DNA from: Pseudomonas fluorescens NCIMB 11764 | GTDB taxonomy: Bacteria > Pseudomonadota > Gammaproteobacteria > Pseudomonadales > Pseudomonadaceae | Assembly: GCF_000293885.2 (NCBI RefSeq) | Contig: NZ_CP010945.1 | Span: 682,001-746,000 of the forward strand | DNA: 64,000 nucleotides | Reading direction: 5' to 3' | In this document: piece by piece, positions 45,276 to 55,303 of the stretch | How the letters are laid out: each line of letters starts with the position of its first letter | Position numbering within the stretch: position 1 is the stretch's first letter | Made by a program: the position numbers and the translations under genes | The notes under the pieces: model-generated | Told to the model about the DNA's origin: nothing | What the model saw: only the letters and a program-made list of their open reading frames with translations | Database searches by the model: none

Positions 45276-46640
45276 TTAGCCCTGCAACGCACTCAGCGTC
45301 AGGTCCAGGCACTTGCGGGCCTTGGTTACCAGTTCATCGATTTCAGCCTTGGTAATCACCAGTGGCGGAGCAATGATCATGGTGTCCCCCACGGCACGCA
45401 TGATCAGGCCGTTGTCGAAGCAGAACGTACGGCAGATCATGCCGACGCCCTTGCCTTCGTAACGTTTGCGCGTGGCCTTGTCCTGAACCAGTTCGATGGC
45501 CCCCAACAGACCGACCCCTCGCACTTCCCCCACCAACGGGTGATCGTTCAATTCCCGTAGACGCTTTTGCAAATAGGGTGCCGTTTCGGCATGAACGTGC
45601 TCGATAATTTTTTCTTCGCGCAGGATGCGGATGTTTTCCAGTGCTACCGCGGCCGCTACCGGGTGACCGGAGTAGGTGAAGCCGTGGTTGAAGTCCCCGC
45701 CTTCGTTGAGCACCGCCACCACTTCGTCACGCACGATCAGGCCACCCATCGGGATGTAACCGGATGTCAGGCCTTTGGCGATGGTCATCATGTCGGGCTT
45801 GAGGTCGTAGAAATCGGTACCGAACCACTCACCGGTGCGGCCGAAACCACAGATCACTTCGTCCGCCACGAACAGGATGTCGTACTTGGCGAGGATTTCC
45901 TTGATGCGCGGCCAGTAAGTGTCTGGCGGAATGATCACGCCGCCGGCACCCTGGATCGGCTCGGCAATAAAGGCACCGACGTTGTCCACGCCGATTTCCA
46001 GAATCTTCTCTTCCAGCTGGTTGGCCGCCCACACACCGAACTCTTCCGGTGTCATGTCGCCGCCTTCACCGAACCAGTACGGCTGGGCGATGTGGACGAT
46101 GCCCGGGATCGGCAAGTCGCCCTGTTCGTGCATGTAGGTCATGCCACCCAGGCTCGCGCCGGCCACGGTGGAACCGTGATAACCGTTCTTGCGGCTGATG
46201 ATGACTTTCTTCTTCGGCTGACCCTTGATCGCCCAATAGTGGCGAACCATGCGCAGCATGGTGTCGTTGCCTTCGGAACCGGAACCGGTGAAGAACACGT
46301 GGTTCATGCCTTCAGGTGCGATGTCGGCGATGGCCTTGGCCAGCTCCAACACCGGCGGGTGAGCGGTCTGGAAGAATAGGTTGTAGTAAGGCAGCTCGCG
46401 CATTTGCTTGCTGGCGGCATCCGCCAGTTCATCGCGACCGTAGCCGATCGCTACGCACCACAGGCCGGCCATGCCGTCGAGGATCTTGTTGCCTTCGCTG
46501 TCCCACAGGTAAACGCCCTTGGCGTTGGTGATGATCCGCGGGCCTTTCTCTTTCAGCTGCTTGAAATCGCTGAACGGGGCCAGGTGGTGATCGTTGCTCA
46601 GGGTTTGCCATTCACGGGTTTGCGGGTTGTTGCTGGTCAT
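45276..46640 (-). CDS. spuC: Polyamine:pyruvate aminotransferase SpuC
   Basis: A 454-aa class III PLP aminotransferase. The PLP lysine is in TIAKGLTSGYIPMGG, preceded by LFVADEVICGFGRTG; substrate/PLP residues are in FFTGSGSEGNDTM and KNGYHGSTVAGASL. In P. aeruginosa SpuC transaminates putrescine (and cadaverine) with pyruvate. Gene order (spuB upstream, spuD downstream) supports the name. Full length. Confidence 0.93.
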   Translation of the reverse strand: MTSNNPQTREWQTLSNDHHLAPFSDFKQLKEKGPRIITNAKGVYLWDSEGNKILDGMAGLWCVAIGYGRDELADAASKQMRELPYYNLFFQTAHPPVLELAKAIADIAPEGMNHVFFTGSGSEGNDTMLRMVRHYWAIKGQPKKKVIISRKNGYHGSTVAGASLGGMTYMHEQGDLPIPGIVHIAQPYWFGEGGDMTPEEFGVWAANQLEEKILEIGVDNVGAFIAEPIQGAGGVIIPPDTYWPRIKEILAKYDILFVADEVICGFGRTGEWFGTDFYDLKPDMMTIAKGLTSGYIPMGGLIVRDEVVAVLNEGGDFNHGFTYSGHPVAAAVALENIRILREEKIIEHVHAETAPYLQKRLRELNDHPLVGEVRGVGLLGAIELVQDKATRKRYEGKGVGMICRTFCFDNGLIMRAVGDTMIIAPPLVITKAEIDELVTKARKCLDLTLSALQG

Positions 46641-46698
46641 GCGAATTCTCCTAAGATTCCAGTGAAGGGCGCCGCCAAGTGCAGCGGCGCCCGGCGCA

Positions 46699-48057
46699 TC
46701 AGACGGCGAAGAGCAGGAATTCCCGCTCCCACGAACTGATCACGCGCTTGAAGTTTTCATGCTCGGCCCGCTTGACCGCGACGTAGCCAGTGATGAATTT
46801 CTTGCCCAGGTATTTCTCGATGGTCGCGCTGTTTTCCATGCGTTCCAGCGCGTCTTCGATGGTCAGTGGCAGGCGCAGGTTGCGGCGTTCATAGCCACGT
46901 CCTACCACCGGCGCACTCGGGTTCAGGCCTTCGACCATGCCGATGTAACCGCAGAGCAGGCTCGCGGCAATCGCCAGGTACGGGTTGGCGTCGGCGCCCG
47001 GCAGGCGGTTTTCCACCCGACGGTTTTGTGGCCCGGCATCCGGAACCCGCAGGCCCACGGTGCGGTTCTCTTCGCCCCACTCCACGTTCACCGGTGCCGA
47101 GGTGTCCGGCAGGAAGCGGCGGAACGAGTTCACGTTGGGCGCGAACAGCGGCAACAGCTCGGGGATCAGTTTCTGCAGGCCACCGATGTGGTGCAGGAAC
47201 AGTTGGCTCATGGTCCCGTCTTCATTGGAGAAGACGTTCTTGCCGGTTTCGATGTCGATGATGCTCTGGTGCAAGTGCATCGCGCTGCCCGGTTCGCCGG
47301 TCATGGGCTTGGCCATGAACGTGGCCGCCACATCGTGCTTGAGCGCCGCTTCGCGCATGGTGCGCTTGAAGATCAGGATCTGGTCGGCCAGGGACAGGGC
47401 ATCGCCGTGACGGAAGTTGATTTCCATCTGCGCCGTGCCGTCCTCGTGGATCAGCGTGTCGAGGTCCAGTTCCTGCAGTTCGCACCAGTCGTAGACGTCT
47501 TCGAACAGCGGATCGAATTCGTTTGCCGCTTCAATCGAGAACGACTGACGACCGATTTCCGGGCGACCGGAACGGCCAATCGGCGGTTGCAACGGATAGT
47601 CCGGGTCGTCGCTGCGCTTGGTCAGGTAGAACTCCATCTCCGGCGCCACGATCGGCTGCCAGCCTTTGTCGGCATAGAGTTTCAACACTTTCTTGAGCAC
47701 GTTGCGCGGCGACAGCTCGATCGGGTTGCCTTGCTTGTCGTAGGTGTCGTGAATCACCTGGGCGGTCGGCTCGATGGACCAAGGCACCAGGTAAACCGCG
47801 TTCTGATCGGGCCGGCAGATCATGTCGATGTCCGCCGGGTCGAGCAGTTCGTAATAGATGTCGTCTTCGACATAGTCGCCGGTCACGGTCTGCAACAGAA
47901 CGCTCTCGGGCAGGCGCATGCCTTTTTCAGCAATGAACTTGTTGGTCGGCGAAATCTTGCCCCGGGTGATCCCGGTCAAGTCGGCGATCATGCATTCGAC
48001 TTCTGTGATCTTGTGGTCTTTCAACCAATCGGTGAGCTGGTCGAGGTTGTTACTCAT
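46699..48057 (-). CDS. spuB: Gamma-glutamylpolyamine synthetase SpuB (glutamine-synthetase family)
   Basis: A 452-aa GlnA-like ligase that attaches glutamate to a polyamine amino group in the gamma-glutamylation pathway. Catalytic core motifs are EMEFYLTK, AQMEINFRHGDAL, GSAMHLHQSI and NRTVGLRVP. A C-terminal EREFLLFAV replaces the adenylylation region of true GlnA. The spuA remnant lies directly upstream, then divergent spuI, a second synthetase of this family. spuC follows 58 bp downstream. Confidence 0.9.
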   Translation of the reverse strand: MSNNLDQLTDWLKDHKITEVECMIADLTGITRGKISPTNKFIAEKGMRLPESVLLQTVTGDYVEDDIYYELLDPADIDMICRPDQNAVYLVPWSIEPTAQVIHDTYDKQGNPIELSPRNVLKKVLKLYADKGWQPIVAPEMEFYLTKRSDDPDYPLQPPIGRSGRPEIGRQSFSIEAANEFDPLFEDVYDWCELQELDLDTLIHEDGTAQMEINFRHGDALSLADQILIFKRTMREAALKHDVAATFMAKPMTGEPGSAMHLHQSIIDIETGKNVFSNEDGTMSQLFLHHIGGLQKLIPELLPLFAPNVNSFRRFLPDTSAPVNVEWGEENRTVGLRVPDAGPQNRRVENRLPGADANPYLAIAASLLCGYIGMVEGLNPSAPVVGRGYERRNLRLPLTIEDALERMENSATIEKYLGKKFITGYVAVKRAEHENFKRVISSWEREFLLFAV

Positions 48058-48087
48058 AAATGCCTCTTAGGCTGAGTTTCCTGACTC

Positions 48088-48474
48088 TTATAAGTCAGGC
48101 GTTGTTTGACGCGTGGGCGTCGCTTGGTACAGATTGCCATTGCAATTGCCGCGCACAACCACCCACTCGGGTAATGGCAGGGTGAGCAAGAGAGGATCAG
48201 GGCGTGCAGAATCATGAGCAGCGGCCGACACGTTGCACGGGCTGCCAAGGTAAAACGGTTCTATATTGGAAGGACAAGCCGTAAAGAGAATGTCGTGCGG
48301 ACCGTCCAGAATATCGGACGGAGCCAGCCGGTTCGCCGGGGAAAGAGAAGTCGACGACACGCCTTGGGCAACACGGGCCCTGGCGTGGACGTAACGATCG
48401 CCACTGATGTGATAAGCATGCAGACCGATCTGCCTGGAGCAGATGGTGACGCCGATTAACGGCAGGCGAGACAT
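48088..48474 (-). pseudogene. spuA: Truncated spuA remnant (gamma-glutamyl-GABA hydrolase)
   Basis: An open frame of 128 codons. Its start MSRLPLIGVTICSRQIGLH and the blocks RLAPSDILDGPHDILFTACP, SNIEPFYLGSP and AHDSARPDPLL match the N-terminal half of class I amidotransferase-type SpuA/PuuD proteins (about 250 aa). The middle block around residues 38-50 is scrambled, as if by compensating indels. The nucleophile region is reduced to GNCNG, and the following half with the catalytic His/Glu is gone. Only 30 bp remain before spuB. Location between spuI and spuB is exactly where spuA belongs. Probably non-functional. Confidence 0.85.
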
Positions 48475-48688
48475 GAAGCACCCCGGTATTATTGCTGTTA
48501 TGGGTTTGAATCGAGCTTAGCCTTGTTCATTTTTTTACACAACACCCCCGTAAAAAATACAACACGGCCCGCTCAAACCCGCGGCCGGTAAAGCGCTCAA
48601 AGGCATAAAAACGCCCCAAAGTGCCTCAAAAAAGCCTCATGGGCGCTTTTTTAGGGCAAAAAAGGCCTCGCTTGACTTCGGCATGCCG

Positions 48689-48710
48689 TTCGGGTTGACT
48701 GAAACCCGAA
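48689..48710. promoter_or_regulatory. Inverted repeat upstream of spuI
   Basis: TTCGGGTT and AACCCGAA, 6 bp apart, 43 bp before the spuI start. No T-run. Candidate operator or leader hairpin for the divergent polyamine promoters. The rest of 48475-48752 shows only AT-rich stretches I cannot assign. Confidence 0.45.
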
Positions 48711-48752
48711 GAGATCAATGATTGATATTTTTAACAACAAAGGTGTTGCATC

Positions 48753-50129
48753 ATGTCGGTACCCCCGCGTGCCGTTCAGCTTAACGAAGCGAACGCGTTC
48801 CTTAAGGAACATCCTGAGGTTCTGTACGTTGACCTTCTGATTGCGGATATGAATGGTGTGGTGCGCGGCAAGCGCATTGAACGCACCAGTCTCCACAAGG
48901 TTTACGAGAAAGGCATCAACCTGCCGGCCTCTCTATTTGCTCTGGATATCAATGGCTCGACGGTGGAAAGCACCGGCCTGGGCCTGGACATCGGCGATGC
49001 TGACCGAATCTGCTATCCAATCCCTGACACCCTGTGCAATGAGCCCTGGCAGAAGCGCCCGACCGCGCAACTGTTGATGACCATGCACGAACTCGAAGGT
49101 GACCCTTTCTTCGCCGATCCTCGCGAAGTCCTGCGTCAGGTCGTGACCAAGTTCGACGAGATGGGCCTGACCATCTGCGCCGCCTTTGAGCTTGAGTTCT
49201 ACCTGATCGACCAGGAAAACGTGAACGGTCGTCCGCAACCTCCACGTTCGCCCATTTCCGGCAAACGCCCGCATTCGACTCAGGTGTACCTGATCGACGA
49301 CCTCGACGAATACGTCGACTGCCTCCAGGACATTCTGGAAGGTGCGAAAGAGCAAGGCATCCCTGCCGACGCGATCGTCAAGGAGAGTGCCCCGGCGCAG
49401 TTCGAAGTGAACCTGCACCACGTGGCCGACCCGATCAAGGCCTGCGACTACGCGGTCCTGCTCAAGCGACTGATCAAGAACATCGCCTACGACCATGAGA
49501 TGGACACCACCTTCATGGCCAAGCCTTACCCGGGCCAGGCGGGCAACGGTCTGCATGTACACATTTCGATTCTTGATAAAGATGGCAAAAACATTTTTGC
49601 CAGCGAGGATCCCGAGCAGAACGCCGCACTGCGTCACGCGATCGGCGGTGTGCTCGAGACCCTGCCGGCGCAGATGGCTTTCCTCTGCCCGAACGTCAAC
49701 TCCTACCGTCGTTTCGGCGCACAGTTCTACGTGCCGAATTCGCCGTGCTGGGGCCTGGACAACCGCACCGTAGCGATCCGCGTGCCGACCGGTTCTTCCG
49801 ATGCCGTGCGCATCGAGCACCGTGTAGCCGGTGCCGACGCCAACCCGTATCTGTTGATGGCTTCGGTCCTGGCAGGCGTGCACCACGGCCTGACCAACAA
49901 GATCGAGCCGGGCGCACCCGTGGAAGGCAACTCCTACGAGCAGAACGAGCAAAGCCTGCCGAACAACCTGCGCGATGCGTTGCGCGAGCTGGACGACAGC
50001 GAAGTCATGGCCAAGTACATCGATCCGAAGTACATCGATATCTTCGTGGCCTGCAAGGAAAGTGAGCTGGAGGAGTTCGAACACTCCATCTCCGACCTTG
50101 AGTACAACTGGTATCTGCATACCGTTTAA
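48753..50129 (+). CDS. spuI: Gamma-glutamylpolyamine synthetase SpuI (glutamine-synthetase family)
   Basis: A 458-aa GlnA-like ligase starting MSVPPRAVQLNEANAF, with core motifs AAFELEFYLID, AQFEVNLHHVADP, NGLHVHISILDKDGK and NRTVAIRVPTGS. Substrate is a polyamine rather than ammonia by homology and context. It is divergent from the spuA remnant/spuB and forms the right arm of the polyamine locus. A strong terminator follows at 50147. Confidence 0.9.
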   Translation: MSVPPRAVQLNEANAFLKEHPEVLYVDLLIADMNGVVRGKRIERTSLHKVYEKGINLPASLFALDINGSTVESTGLGLDIGDADRICYPIPDTLCNEPWQKRPTAQLLMTMHELEGDPFFADPREVLRQVVTKFDEMGLTICAAFELEFYLIDQENVNGRPQPPRSPISGKRPHSTQVYLIDDLDEYVDCLQDILEGAKEQGIPADAIVKESAPAQFEVNLHHVADPIKACDYAVLLKRLIKNIAYDHEMDTTFMAKPYPGQAGNGLHVHISILDKDGKNIFASEDPEQNAALRHAIGGVLETLPAQMAFLCPNVNSYRRFGAQFYVPNSPCWGLDNRTVAIRVPTGSSDAVRIEHRVAGADANPYLLMASVLAGVHHGLTNKIEPGAPVEGNSYEQNEQSLPNNLRDALRELDDSEVMAKYIDPKYIDIFVACKESELEEFEHSISDLEYNWYLHTV

Positions 50130-50146
50130 GCGGTTGCAGTAAAAAC

Positions 50147-50182
50147 AACGCCGCCGGCTATTGAAGCCTGCGGCGTTTTTTT
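50147..50182 (+). terminator. Rho-independent terminator of spuI
   Basis: AACGCCGC pairs with GCGGCGTT around a 15-nt loop, followed by a run of seven T, 18 bp after the spuI stop. Confidence 0.9.
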
Positions 50183-50198
50183 ATGGCCAACATCAAAC

Positions 50199-50332
50199 CT
50201 GTGGCGAGGGAGCTTGCTCCCGCTGGGTTGCGAAGCGGCCCCAAAACAGTCAATGAGGTGTGTCTGACAGAACCGTATCGCTGTTACAGGGAGTCCTTCG
50301 GCCTCCAACGGGAGCAAGCTCCCTCGCCACAG
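50199..50332. repeat. Long palindromic repeat (REPIN-like), family A copy 6
   Basis: Intact ends; the centre shares tctgacagaaccg-like bases with the copy at 60790 (tgtctgac). It occupies nearly all of the spuI to TetR-gene gap. Confidence 0.9.
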
Positions 50333-50392
50333 GGGATATGGAACATCTGCCCGCTCTGCGTACAATGCCCGCTGCCCCGCAGGAGGACTCCA

Positions 50393-51031
50393 ATGACGCG
50401 CACCGCCACCATTCGCAAACCCCGCGCCCGCAGCCAGGCCCGGATCGATTCGATACTCGATGCCGCCCGCACGCTGCTGGCTGCCGAAGGTGTGGCCAGC
50501 CTGTCGATCTACAGTGTCGCCGAACGCGCGGAGATCCCGCCCTCCTCCGTCTACCACTTTTTCGCCAGTGTCCCGGCCCTGCTCGAAGCGCTGACCGCCG
50601 ACGTCCACGCCGCTTTCCGCGCCTGCCTGCAAGCGCCCATCGACCACGGCGCCCTCGACGGCTGGCGCGACCTGTCGCGGCTGGTGGAACAACGGATGCT
50701 CGCGATCTACGACGAGGACGCCGCCGCCCGCCAGTTGATCCTCGCCCAGCATGGCCTGACCGAAGTCACCCAGGCTGACCGTCAGCACGACATCGAATTG
50801 GGCGACCTGATGCACAAGCTGTTCGATCATCACTTCGAACTGCCGACGCTGCCGACAGACGTTGATGTGTTTGCGCTGGCCATGGAATTGGGGGATCGGG
50901 TGTATGCACGCTCGGTGCAACAGCATGGGCAGATTACGCCGCGCATGGCCGAGGAAGGGATGCGGGTGTTTGATGCGTATCTGGGGTTGTATTTGCCGCC
51001 GTATCTGCCGAAGCGCGCCGTTTCAGCCTGA
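50393..51031 (+). CDS. TetR-family transcriptional regulator
   Basis: A 212-aa regulator starting MTRTATIRKPRARSQ behind AGGAGGACTCC; earlier open codons run through the palindrome and are rejected. N-terminal HTH at about residues 17-62 (ILDAARTLLAAEGVASLSIY, then AEIPPSSVYHFF), helical ligand-binding domain after that. The target is unknown. No gene divergent from it, and the spu genes are separated from it by a terminator. Confidence 0.82.
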   Translation: MTRTATIRKPRARSQARIDSILDAARTLLAAEGVASLSIYSVAERAEIPPSSVYHFFASVPALLEALTADVHAAFRACLQAPIDHGALDGWRDLSRLVEQRMLAIYDEDAAARQLILAQHGLTEVTQADRQHDIELGDLMHKLFDHHFELPTLPTDVDVFALAMELGDRVYARSVQQHGQITPRMAEEGMRVFDAYLGLYLPPYLPKRAVSA

Positions 51032-51050
51032 TCTCTATGGCGGCTGCGAC

Positions 51051-51136
51051 GGCCTCATCGCGAGCAGGCTCGCACAGCGAATACAGCATTTGTGGACCAC
51101 AACAATCCCTGTGGGAGCGAGCCTGCCCGCGATGGC
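51051..51136. repeat. Family B palindrome copy 5, arms in reversed order
   Basis: ggcctcatcgcgagcaggctcgcac comes first and tgtgggagcgagcctgcccgcgatgg second, the opposite arm order to copies 1 and 2. Between convergent TetR and ssuF. Confidence 0.8.
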
Positions 51137-51168
51137 AGCACCGCCGAACTCACTGATTCTCATCCATG

Positions 51169-51199
51169 AAAAACCCCGAAGGGCTCACACCCTCCGGGG
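51169..51199 (-). terminator. Rho-independent terminator of the ssu operon
   Basis: On the minus strand CCCCGGAGGG-TGTGAG-CCCTTCGGGG is followed by TTTTT, 20 bp after the ssuF stop. Confidence 0.9.
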
Positions 51200-51218
51200 T
51201 GGCTCGACATGCACACGA

Positions 51219-51434
51219 TCACAACTTGGCGATCGACACCTCGGTGGATTTCACAAACGCAATCACTTCGCTCCCGACCACCAATTCCAGCTCCTTGACC
51301 GAACGGGTGGTGATCACCGAAGTGACAATGCCGGAAGCGGTCTGCACGTCGATTTCCGACAGCACGTCACCCAGGACGATTTCCTTGATCGAGCCTTTGA
51401 ACTGGTTACGAACGTTGATGGCCTTGATAGTCAT
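51219..51434 (-). CDS. ssuF: Molybdopterin-binding-like protein SsuF
   Basis: A 71-aa single Mop/TOBE domain (MTIKAINVRNQFKGSIKEI; ASGIVTSVITTRSVKEL; GSEVIAFVKSTEVSI). The last gene of the ssuEADCBF operon of pseudomonads encodes such a protein, reported as needed for full sulfonate use in P. putida. It lies 33 bp after ssuB and just before the operon terminator. Its exact biochemical job is unsettled. Confidence 0.88.
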   Translation of the reverse strand: MTIKAINVRNQFKGSIKEIVLGDVLSEIDVQTASGIVTSVITTRSVKELELVVGSEVIAFVKSTEVSIAKL

Positions 51435-51467
51435 GATGTTGATTCCTGTCGTTGGATGAGGCTTGAG

Positions 51468-52274
51468 TTATTGAGCCCAACGCAATTGCGTAGGCAAGGG
51501 TGAAACAGGTTCAGGTTCCGGCGGTTCGCCGGGCAGTGCGAGGACGCGATTGAGGACTTCGGTTTCCAGCGCCGCCAGCCGATGCGAACCCCGAACCCGA
51601 GGCCGCGGCAGCTCCACGTGCAGGTCGAGACCGACTTCGCCCTCTTCGATCAGGATCACCCGATCGGCAATCGCCACCGCTTCGCTGACATCGTGGGTCA
51701 CCAGCAACACGGTAAAACCGTGCTTCTGCCAGAGCCGTTCGATCAGCTGCTGCATTTCAATTCGGGTCAGGGCATCCAGTGCACCCAGCGGTTCGTCGAG
51801 CAACAGCAACCGCGGTTGATGGATCAGCGCGCGGGCCAGGGCCACACGTTGCTTCTGGCCACCGGACAGCGCCGCGGGCCAGTCATTGGCGCGATCTGCC
51901 AGGCCGACTGACTCCAGCGCTTCCAAGGCTTGCGGACGCCAGTGGCCCTTGAGCCCGAGGCCGACGTTGTCGATGACCTTTTTCCATGGCAGCAAACGCG
52001 CTTCCTGGAACATCAGCCGAGTGTCTTCCCTCGCATCGCCCAGCGGTGCGGAACCGGCGCGCAATTCACCACCCGTGGGTTTGTCGAGACCGGCGAGCAA
52101 CCGCAGCAAGGTACTTTTGCCACAACCGCTGCGCCCCACCACGGCGACGAACTGGCCGGCCGGAATGTGCAGATCGATCTCACGCAGTACCTGCCGCGAG
52201 CCGAAGGTTTTTTGCAGCCTGCGCACCACCAGCGGAATACCGCGCAGCAGGCGTGGAGGTTGTTGAGCGGTCAT
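51468..52274 (-). CDS. ssuB: Aliphatic sulfonate ABC transporter ATP-binding protein
   Basis: A 268-aa ABC ATPase: Walker A GRSGCGKS, signature LSGGQKQR, Walker [13 protein letters not shown], switch His in VTHDVSEA. The C-terminal tail [18 protein letters not shown] is typical of SsuB/TauB. Its start overlaps the ssuC stop by 4 bp (ATGA at 52271-52274). Confidence 0.93.
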   Translation of the reverse strand: MTAQQPPRLLRGIPLVVRRLQKTFGSRQVLREIDLHIPAGQFVAVVGRSGCGKSTLLRLLAGLDKPTGGELRAGSAPLGDAREDTRLMFQEARLLPWKKVIDNVGLGLKGHWRPQALEALESVGLADRANDWPAALSGGQKQRVALARALIHQPRLLLLDEPLGALDALTRIEMQQLIERLWQKHGFTVLLVTHDVSEAVAIADRVILIEEGEVGLDLHVELPRPRVRGSHRLAALETEVLNRVLALPGEPPEPEPVSPLPTQLRWAQ

Positions 52275-53053
52275 GCTGCACCTCCCTTGGCAACCTGATA
52301 CGCCGGATGCCAGCGCAGCCAGACGCGCTCAAGTCCACGGGCTGCGAGGTCGGCGAGTTTGCCGAGCACCGCATACATCAGGATCGCCAGCACCACCACG
52401 TCGGTCTGCAAAAACTCCCGGGCATTCATCGCCAGGTAACCGATGCCCGCACTCGCGGAAATGGTTTCAGCGACGATCAAGGTCAGCCACATGAAGCCCA
52501 GCGCAAAACGCACGCCGACCAGAATCGAAGGCAATGCACCCGGCAGGATCACCTGACGGAACAGCCTGAAACCGGACAAGCCATAGCTGCGTGCCATCTC
52601 CACCAGCGCCGGATCGACGTTGCGAATGCCGTGATAGGTGTTGAGGTAGATCGGGAACAACGTGCCCAGCGCCACCAGAAAAATCTTCGCCGACTCATCG
52701 ATGCCGAACCACAGGATCACCAGTGGAATCAGCGCCAGGTGTGGCACGTTGCGGATCATCTGCACCGAACTGTCGAGCAGGCGTTCGCCCCACTTCGACA
52801 GACCGGTGATGAAGCCCAGCGCCAGTCCGATGCTGCCGCCAAGGGTGAAGCCCAGCGCCGCACGCCAGCCGCTGATCGCCAGGTGCGTCCAGATTTCGCC
52901 GCTGCGTACCAGGCTCACGCCGGCCTCAATCACCGCGATCGGCGCCGGCAGGATCCGTGTCGACAACCAGCCCGCCGACACTGACAACTGCCACACCGCC
53001 AACAGCAAAACCGGCAACACCCAGGGCGCAAGGTTGTGGATGATTTTCTTCAT
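52271..53053 (-). CDS. ssuC: Aliphatic sulfonate ABC transporter permease
   Basis: A 260-aa inner-membrane permease of the NitT/TauT group. The start is the ATG at 53053 ([14 protein letters not shown]); 96 open codons further upstream lie antisense within ssuD and are rejected. Six hydrophobic segments, and the EAA loop [20 protein letters not shown]. It starts 8 bp after the ssuD stop. Confidence 0.93.
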   Translation of the reverse strand: MKKIIHNLAPWVLPVLLLAVWQLSVSAGWLSTRILPAPIAVIEAGVSLVRSGEIWTHLAISGWRAALGFTLGGSIGLALGFITGLSKWGERLLDSSVQMIRNVPHLALIPLVILWFGIDESAKIFLVALGTLFPIYLNTYHGIRNVDPALVEMARSYGLSGFRLFRQVILPGALPSILVGVRFALGFMWLTLIVAETISASAGIGYLAMNAREFLQTDVVVLAILMYAVLGKLADLAARGLERVWLRWHPAYQVAKGGAA

Positions 53054-53061
53054 GGCGCGCC

Positions 53062-54210
53062 TCAGCTCCGGGGCGCGGCTTTGGGAAGAATGTCGTTGGC
53101 GACCATCTCGCCGAACGGACTGACGTAACCGGCGCTTTTCGGCAGCTCGGGGCGCTCGATATCGAGATGCGGGAACAGCAATTCCGCGACGCGGTAGGAC
53201 TCTTCGAGGTGCGGATAGCCGGAAAAAATGAAGGTGTCGATGCCCAGGTCCGCGTATTCCTTCACGCGTGCGGCCACGGTCGGACCGTCGCCGACCAACG
53301 CGGTGCCAGCACCGCCACGCACCAGACCGACGCCCGCCCACAGGTTGGGGCTGACTTCCAGGTTGTCGCGGCTGCCGCCATGCAATGCCGCCATGCGTTG
53401 CTGGCCGACGGAATCGAAGCGCGCCAGTGAAGCCTGGGCACGGGCGATCGTGTCGTCGTCCAGATGCGAGATCAGTCGGTCCGCCGCTTGCCAGGCTTCG
53501 GCATTGGTTTCACGAACGATCACATGCAGGCGAATCCCGAAGCGCACCGTGCGGCCAAGCTTCGCGGCTTTAGCGCGAACCTGTTCGATTTTCTCGGCAA
53601 CAGCGGCCGGTGGCTCGCCCCAGGTCAGGACCATTTCCACTTGCTCTGCCGCGAGGTCCTGCGCCGCTTCCGAAGAGCCGCCGAAGTACAGCGGCGGACG
53701 CGGTTGCTGGATCGGCGGATAGAGCAACTTGGCGCCCTTCACGCTGATGTGCTGACCGTCGTAATCAACGGTTTCACCTTCCAGTACACGACGCCAGATG
53801 CGGGTGAATTCCACCGAGGCTTGATAGCGTTCTTCGTGCGTCAGGAACAAACCGTCGCCGGCCAGTTCTTCCGGATCGCCACCCGTCACCAGGTTGAACA
53901 ACGCACGACCGCCGGACAGGCGATCCAGTGTCGCGGCCTGACGCGCGGCCACCGTCGGGGAAATGATCCCGGGGCGTAGTGCGACAAGGAATTTCAGACG
54001 CTGGGTCACCGGGATCAGCGACGCCGCCACCAGCCACGAGTCTTCGCACGAGCGGCCGGTGGGAATCAGCACCCCGCCGAAGCCCAGGCGATCCGCCGCT
54101 TGCGCAACTTGTTGCAGGTAACCGTGATCGACGGCGCGAGCGCCCTCGGCGGTGCCAAGGTAATGGCCGTCGCCGTGGGTAGGCAGGAACCAGAAGATAT
54201 TGAGGCTCAT
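53062..54210 (-). CDS. ssuD: FMNH2-dependent alkanesulfonate monooxygenase
   Basis: A 382-aa bacterial-luciferase-like monooxygenase that cleaves C1-C14 alkanesulfonates to aldehyde and sulfite with FMNH2 from SsuE. N-terminal [31 protein letters not shown] and [14 protein letters not shown] motifs are characteristic. A cysteine sits near residue 60 in the typical place. Full length. Flanked by ssuA (25-bp gap) and ssuC. Confidence 0.96.
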   Translation of the reverse strand: MSLNIFWFLPTHGDGHYLGTAEGARAVDHGYLQQVAQAADRLGFGGVLIPTGRSCEDSWLVAASLIPVTQRLKFLVALRPGIISPTVAARQAATLDRLSGGRALFNLVTGGDPEELAGDGLFLTHEERYQASVEFTRIWRRVLEGETVDYDGQHISVKGAKLLYPPIQQPRPPLYFGGSSEAAQDLAAEQVEMVLTWGEPPAAVAEKIEQVRAKAAKLGRTVRFGIRLHVIVRETNAEAWQAADRLISHLDDDTIARAQASLARFDSVGQQRMAALHGGSRDNLEVSPNLWAGVGLVRGGAGTALVGDGPTVAARVKEYADLGIDTFIFSGYPHLEESYRVAELLFPHLDIERPELPKSAGYVSPFGEMVANDILPKAAPRS

Positions 54211-54235
54211 GGAGTGGTCTCCTTGGGGAATCGAA

Positions 54236-55201
54236 TTACTGCGCGTTGGCGACGGCCGCCGGTGGCGTCCAGATCACGTCTTTGATGCTCAGCGGCTTCG
54301 GAATCAGCTTGAGCTGATAGAAGCTGTCGGCAATTTTCTGTTGGGCGGCGACCACTTCAGGAGTCAGGAACAGGGCGCCGTAGCCCTGGCGTTTCACCGA
54401 GGTCAGGGTGATGTCCGCCGGCAGGCCAAGCAGTGGCGAAACCTGTTGGGTCACGTCTTCCGGGTTGGCCTTGGACCACTCGCCGACGGCGCGCACTTCT
54501 TCCACGAGGGTCTTGATGACCTCAGGATTTTTCTGTGCGTAGGGTTTGGTCGCCAGGTAGAACTGATGGTTGTCGACGATGCCTTGGCCATCGCGCAGGG
54601 TGCGCGCTTGCAGCTGTTGTTCGGCGGCGGCCTGGTACGGGTCCCAGATCACCCAGGCGTCGACGCTGCCACGTTCGAACGCGGCTCGGGCATCGGCCGG
54701 GGGCAGGAAGACGGTCTGGATGTCGGTGTATTTGAGGCCGGCGTCTTCCAGCGCGCGAACCAGCAGGTAGTGAACGTTGGAGCCTTTGTTCAGGACGACT
54801 TTCTTGCCCTTGAGGTCCTTCACCGATTTGATTGGCGAGTCTTTCGGCACCAGGATCGCTTCGCTGTGGGGCGCTGGCGGTTCGTAGGCGACGTAGAGCA
54901 GATCGGCACCCGCCGCTTGAGCGAATACCGGAGGCGTTTCGCCGGTGACACCGAAGTCGATGGAGCCGACATTCAGCCCCTCAAGCAGCTGCGGGCCGCC
55001 GGGGAATTCAGTCCATTGCACATCCACGCCTTGGGCGGCGAGGCGTTTTTCCAGCGTGCCTTTGGCTTTGAGCAGCACCAGCGTGCCGTACTTCTGATAA
55101 CCGATCCGAAGGGTCTCGGCTTGAGCTTGAGTAATGGCGCCGAAGGACACAGCCGCAGCAAACAGAGCGACCAGACCACGACGCAAAATGACAGTGCGCA
55201 T
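54236..55201 (-). CDS. ssuA: Aliphatic sulfonate-binding periplasmic protein
   Basis: A 321-aa binding protein from the ATG at 55201 behind AAAAAGGAG; the signal peptide [19 protein letters not shown] ends near AQA-E. Mature motifs [39 protein letters not shown] and [12 protein letters not shown] belong to the SsuA/TauA family. Codons upstream of the chosen start lack a signal-like sequence. Confidence 0.94.
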   Translation of the reverse strand: MRTVILRRGLVALFAAAVSFGAITQAQAETLRIGYQKYGTLVLLKAKGTLEKRLAAQGVDVQWTEFPGGPQLLEGLNVGSIDFGVTGETPPVFAQAAGADLLYVAYEPPAPHSEAILVPKDSPIKSVKDLKGKKVVLNKGSNVHYLLVRALEDAGLKYTDIQTVFLPPADARAAFERGSVDAWVIWDPYQAAAEQQLQARTLRDGQGIVDNHQFYLATKPYAQKNPEVIKTLVEEVRAVGEWSKANPEDVTQQVSPLLGLPADITLTSVKRQGYGALFLTPEVVAAQQKIADSFYQLKLIPKPLSIKDVIWTPPAAVANAQ

Positions 55202-55303
55202 AGCGCTCTCCTTTTTGCAGTTGGGTTTTGGCTGCACCTGCTTGGCCGTTGACGGCTGAGTAAGGTGAGTACTTCAGAATTCAGGTGTGGCTTGAGTGCA
55301 GGC

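Noticed and set aside
48212..48481. 89-codon leftward frame near spuB
   Set aside because: It overlaps the spuA remnant in another frame and has no recognisable motifs; the 128-codon frame carries the SpuA similarity.
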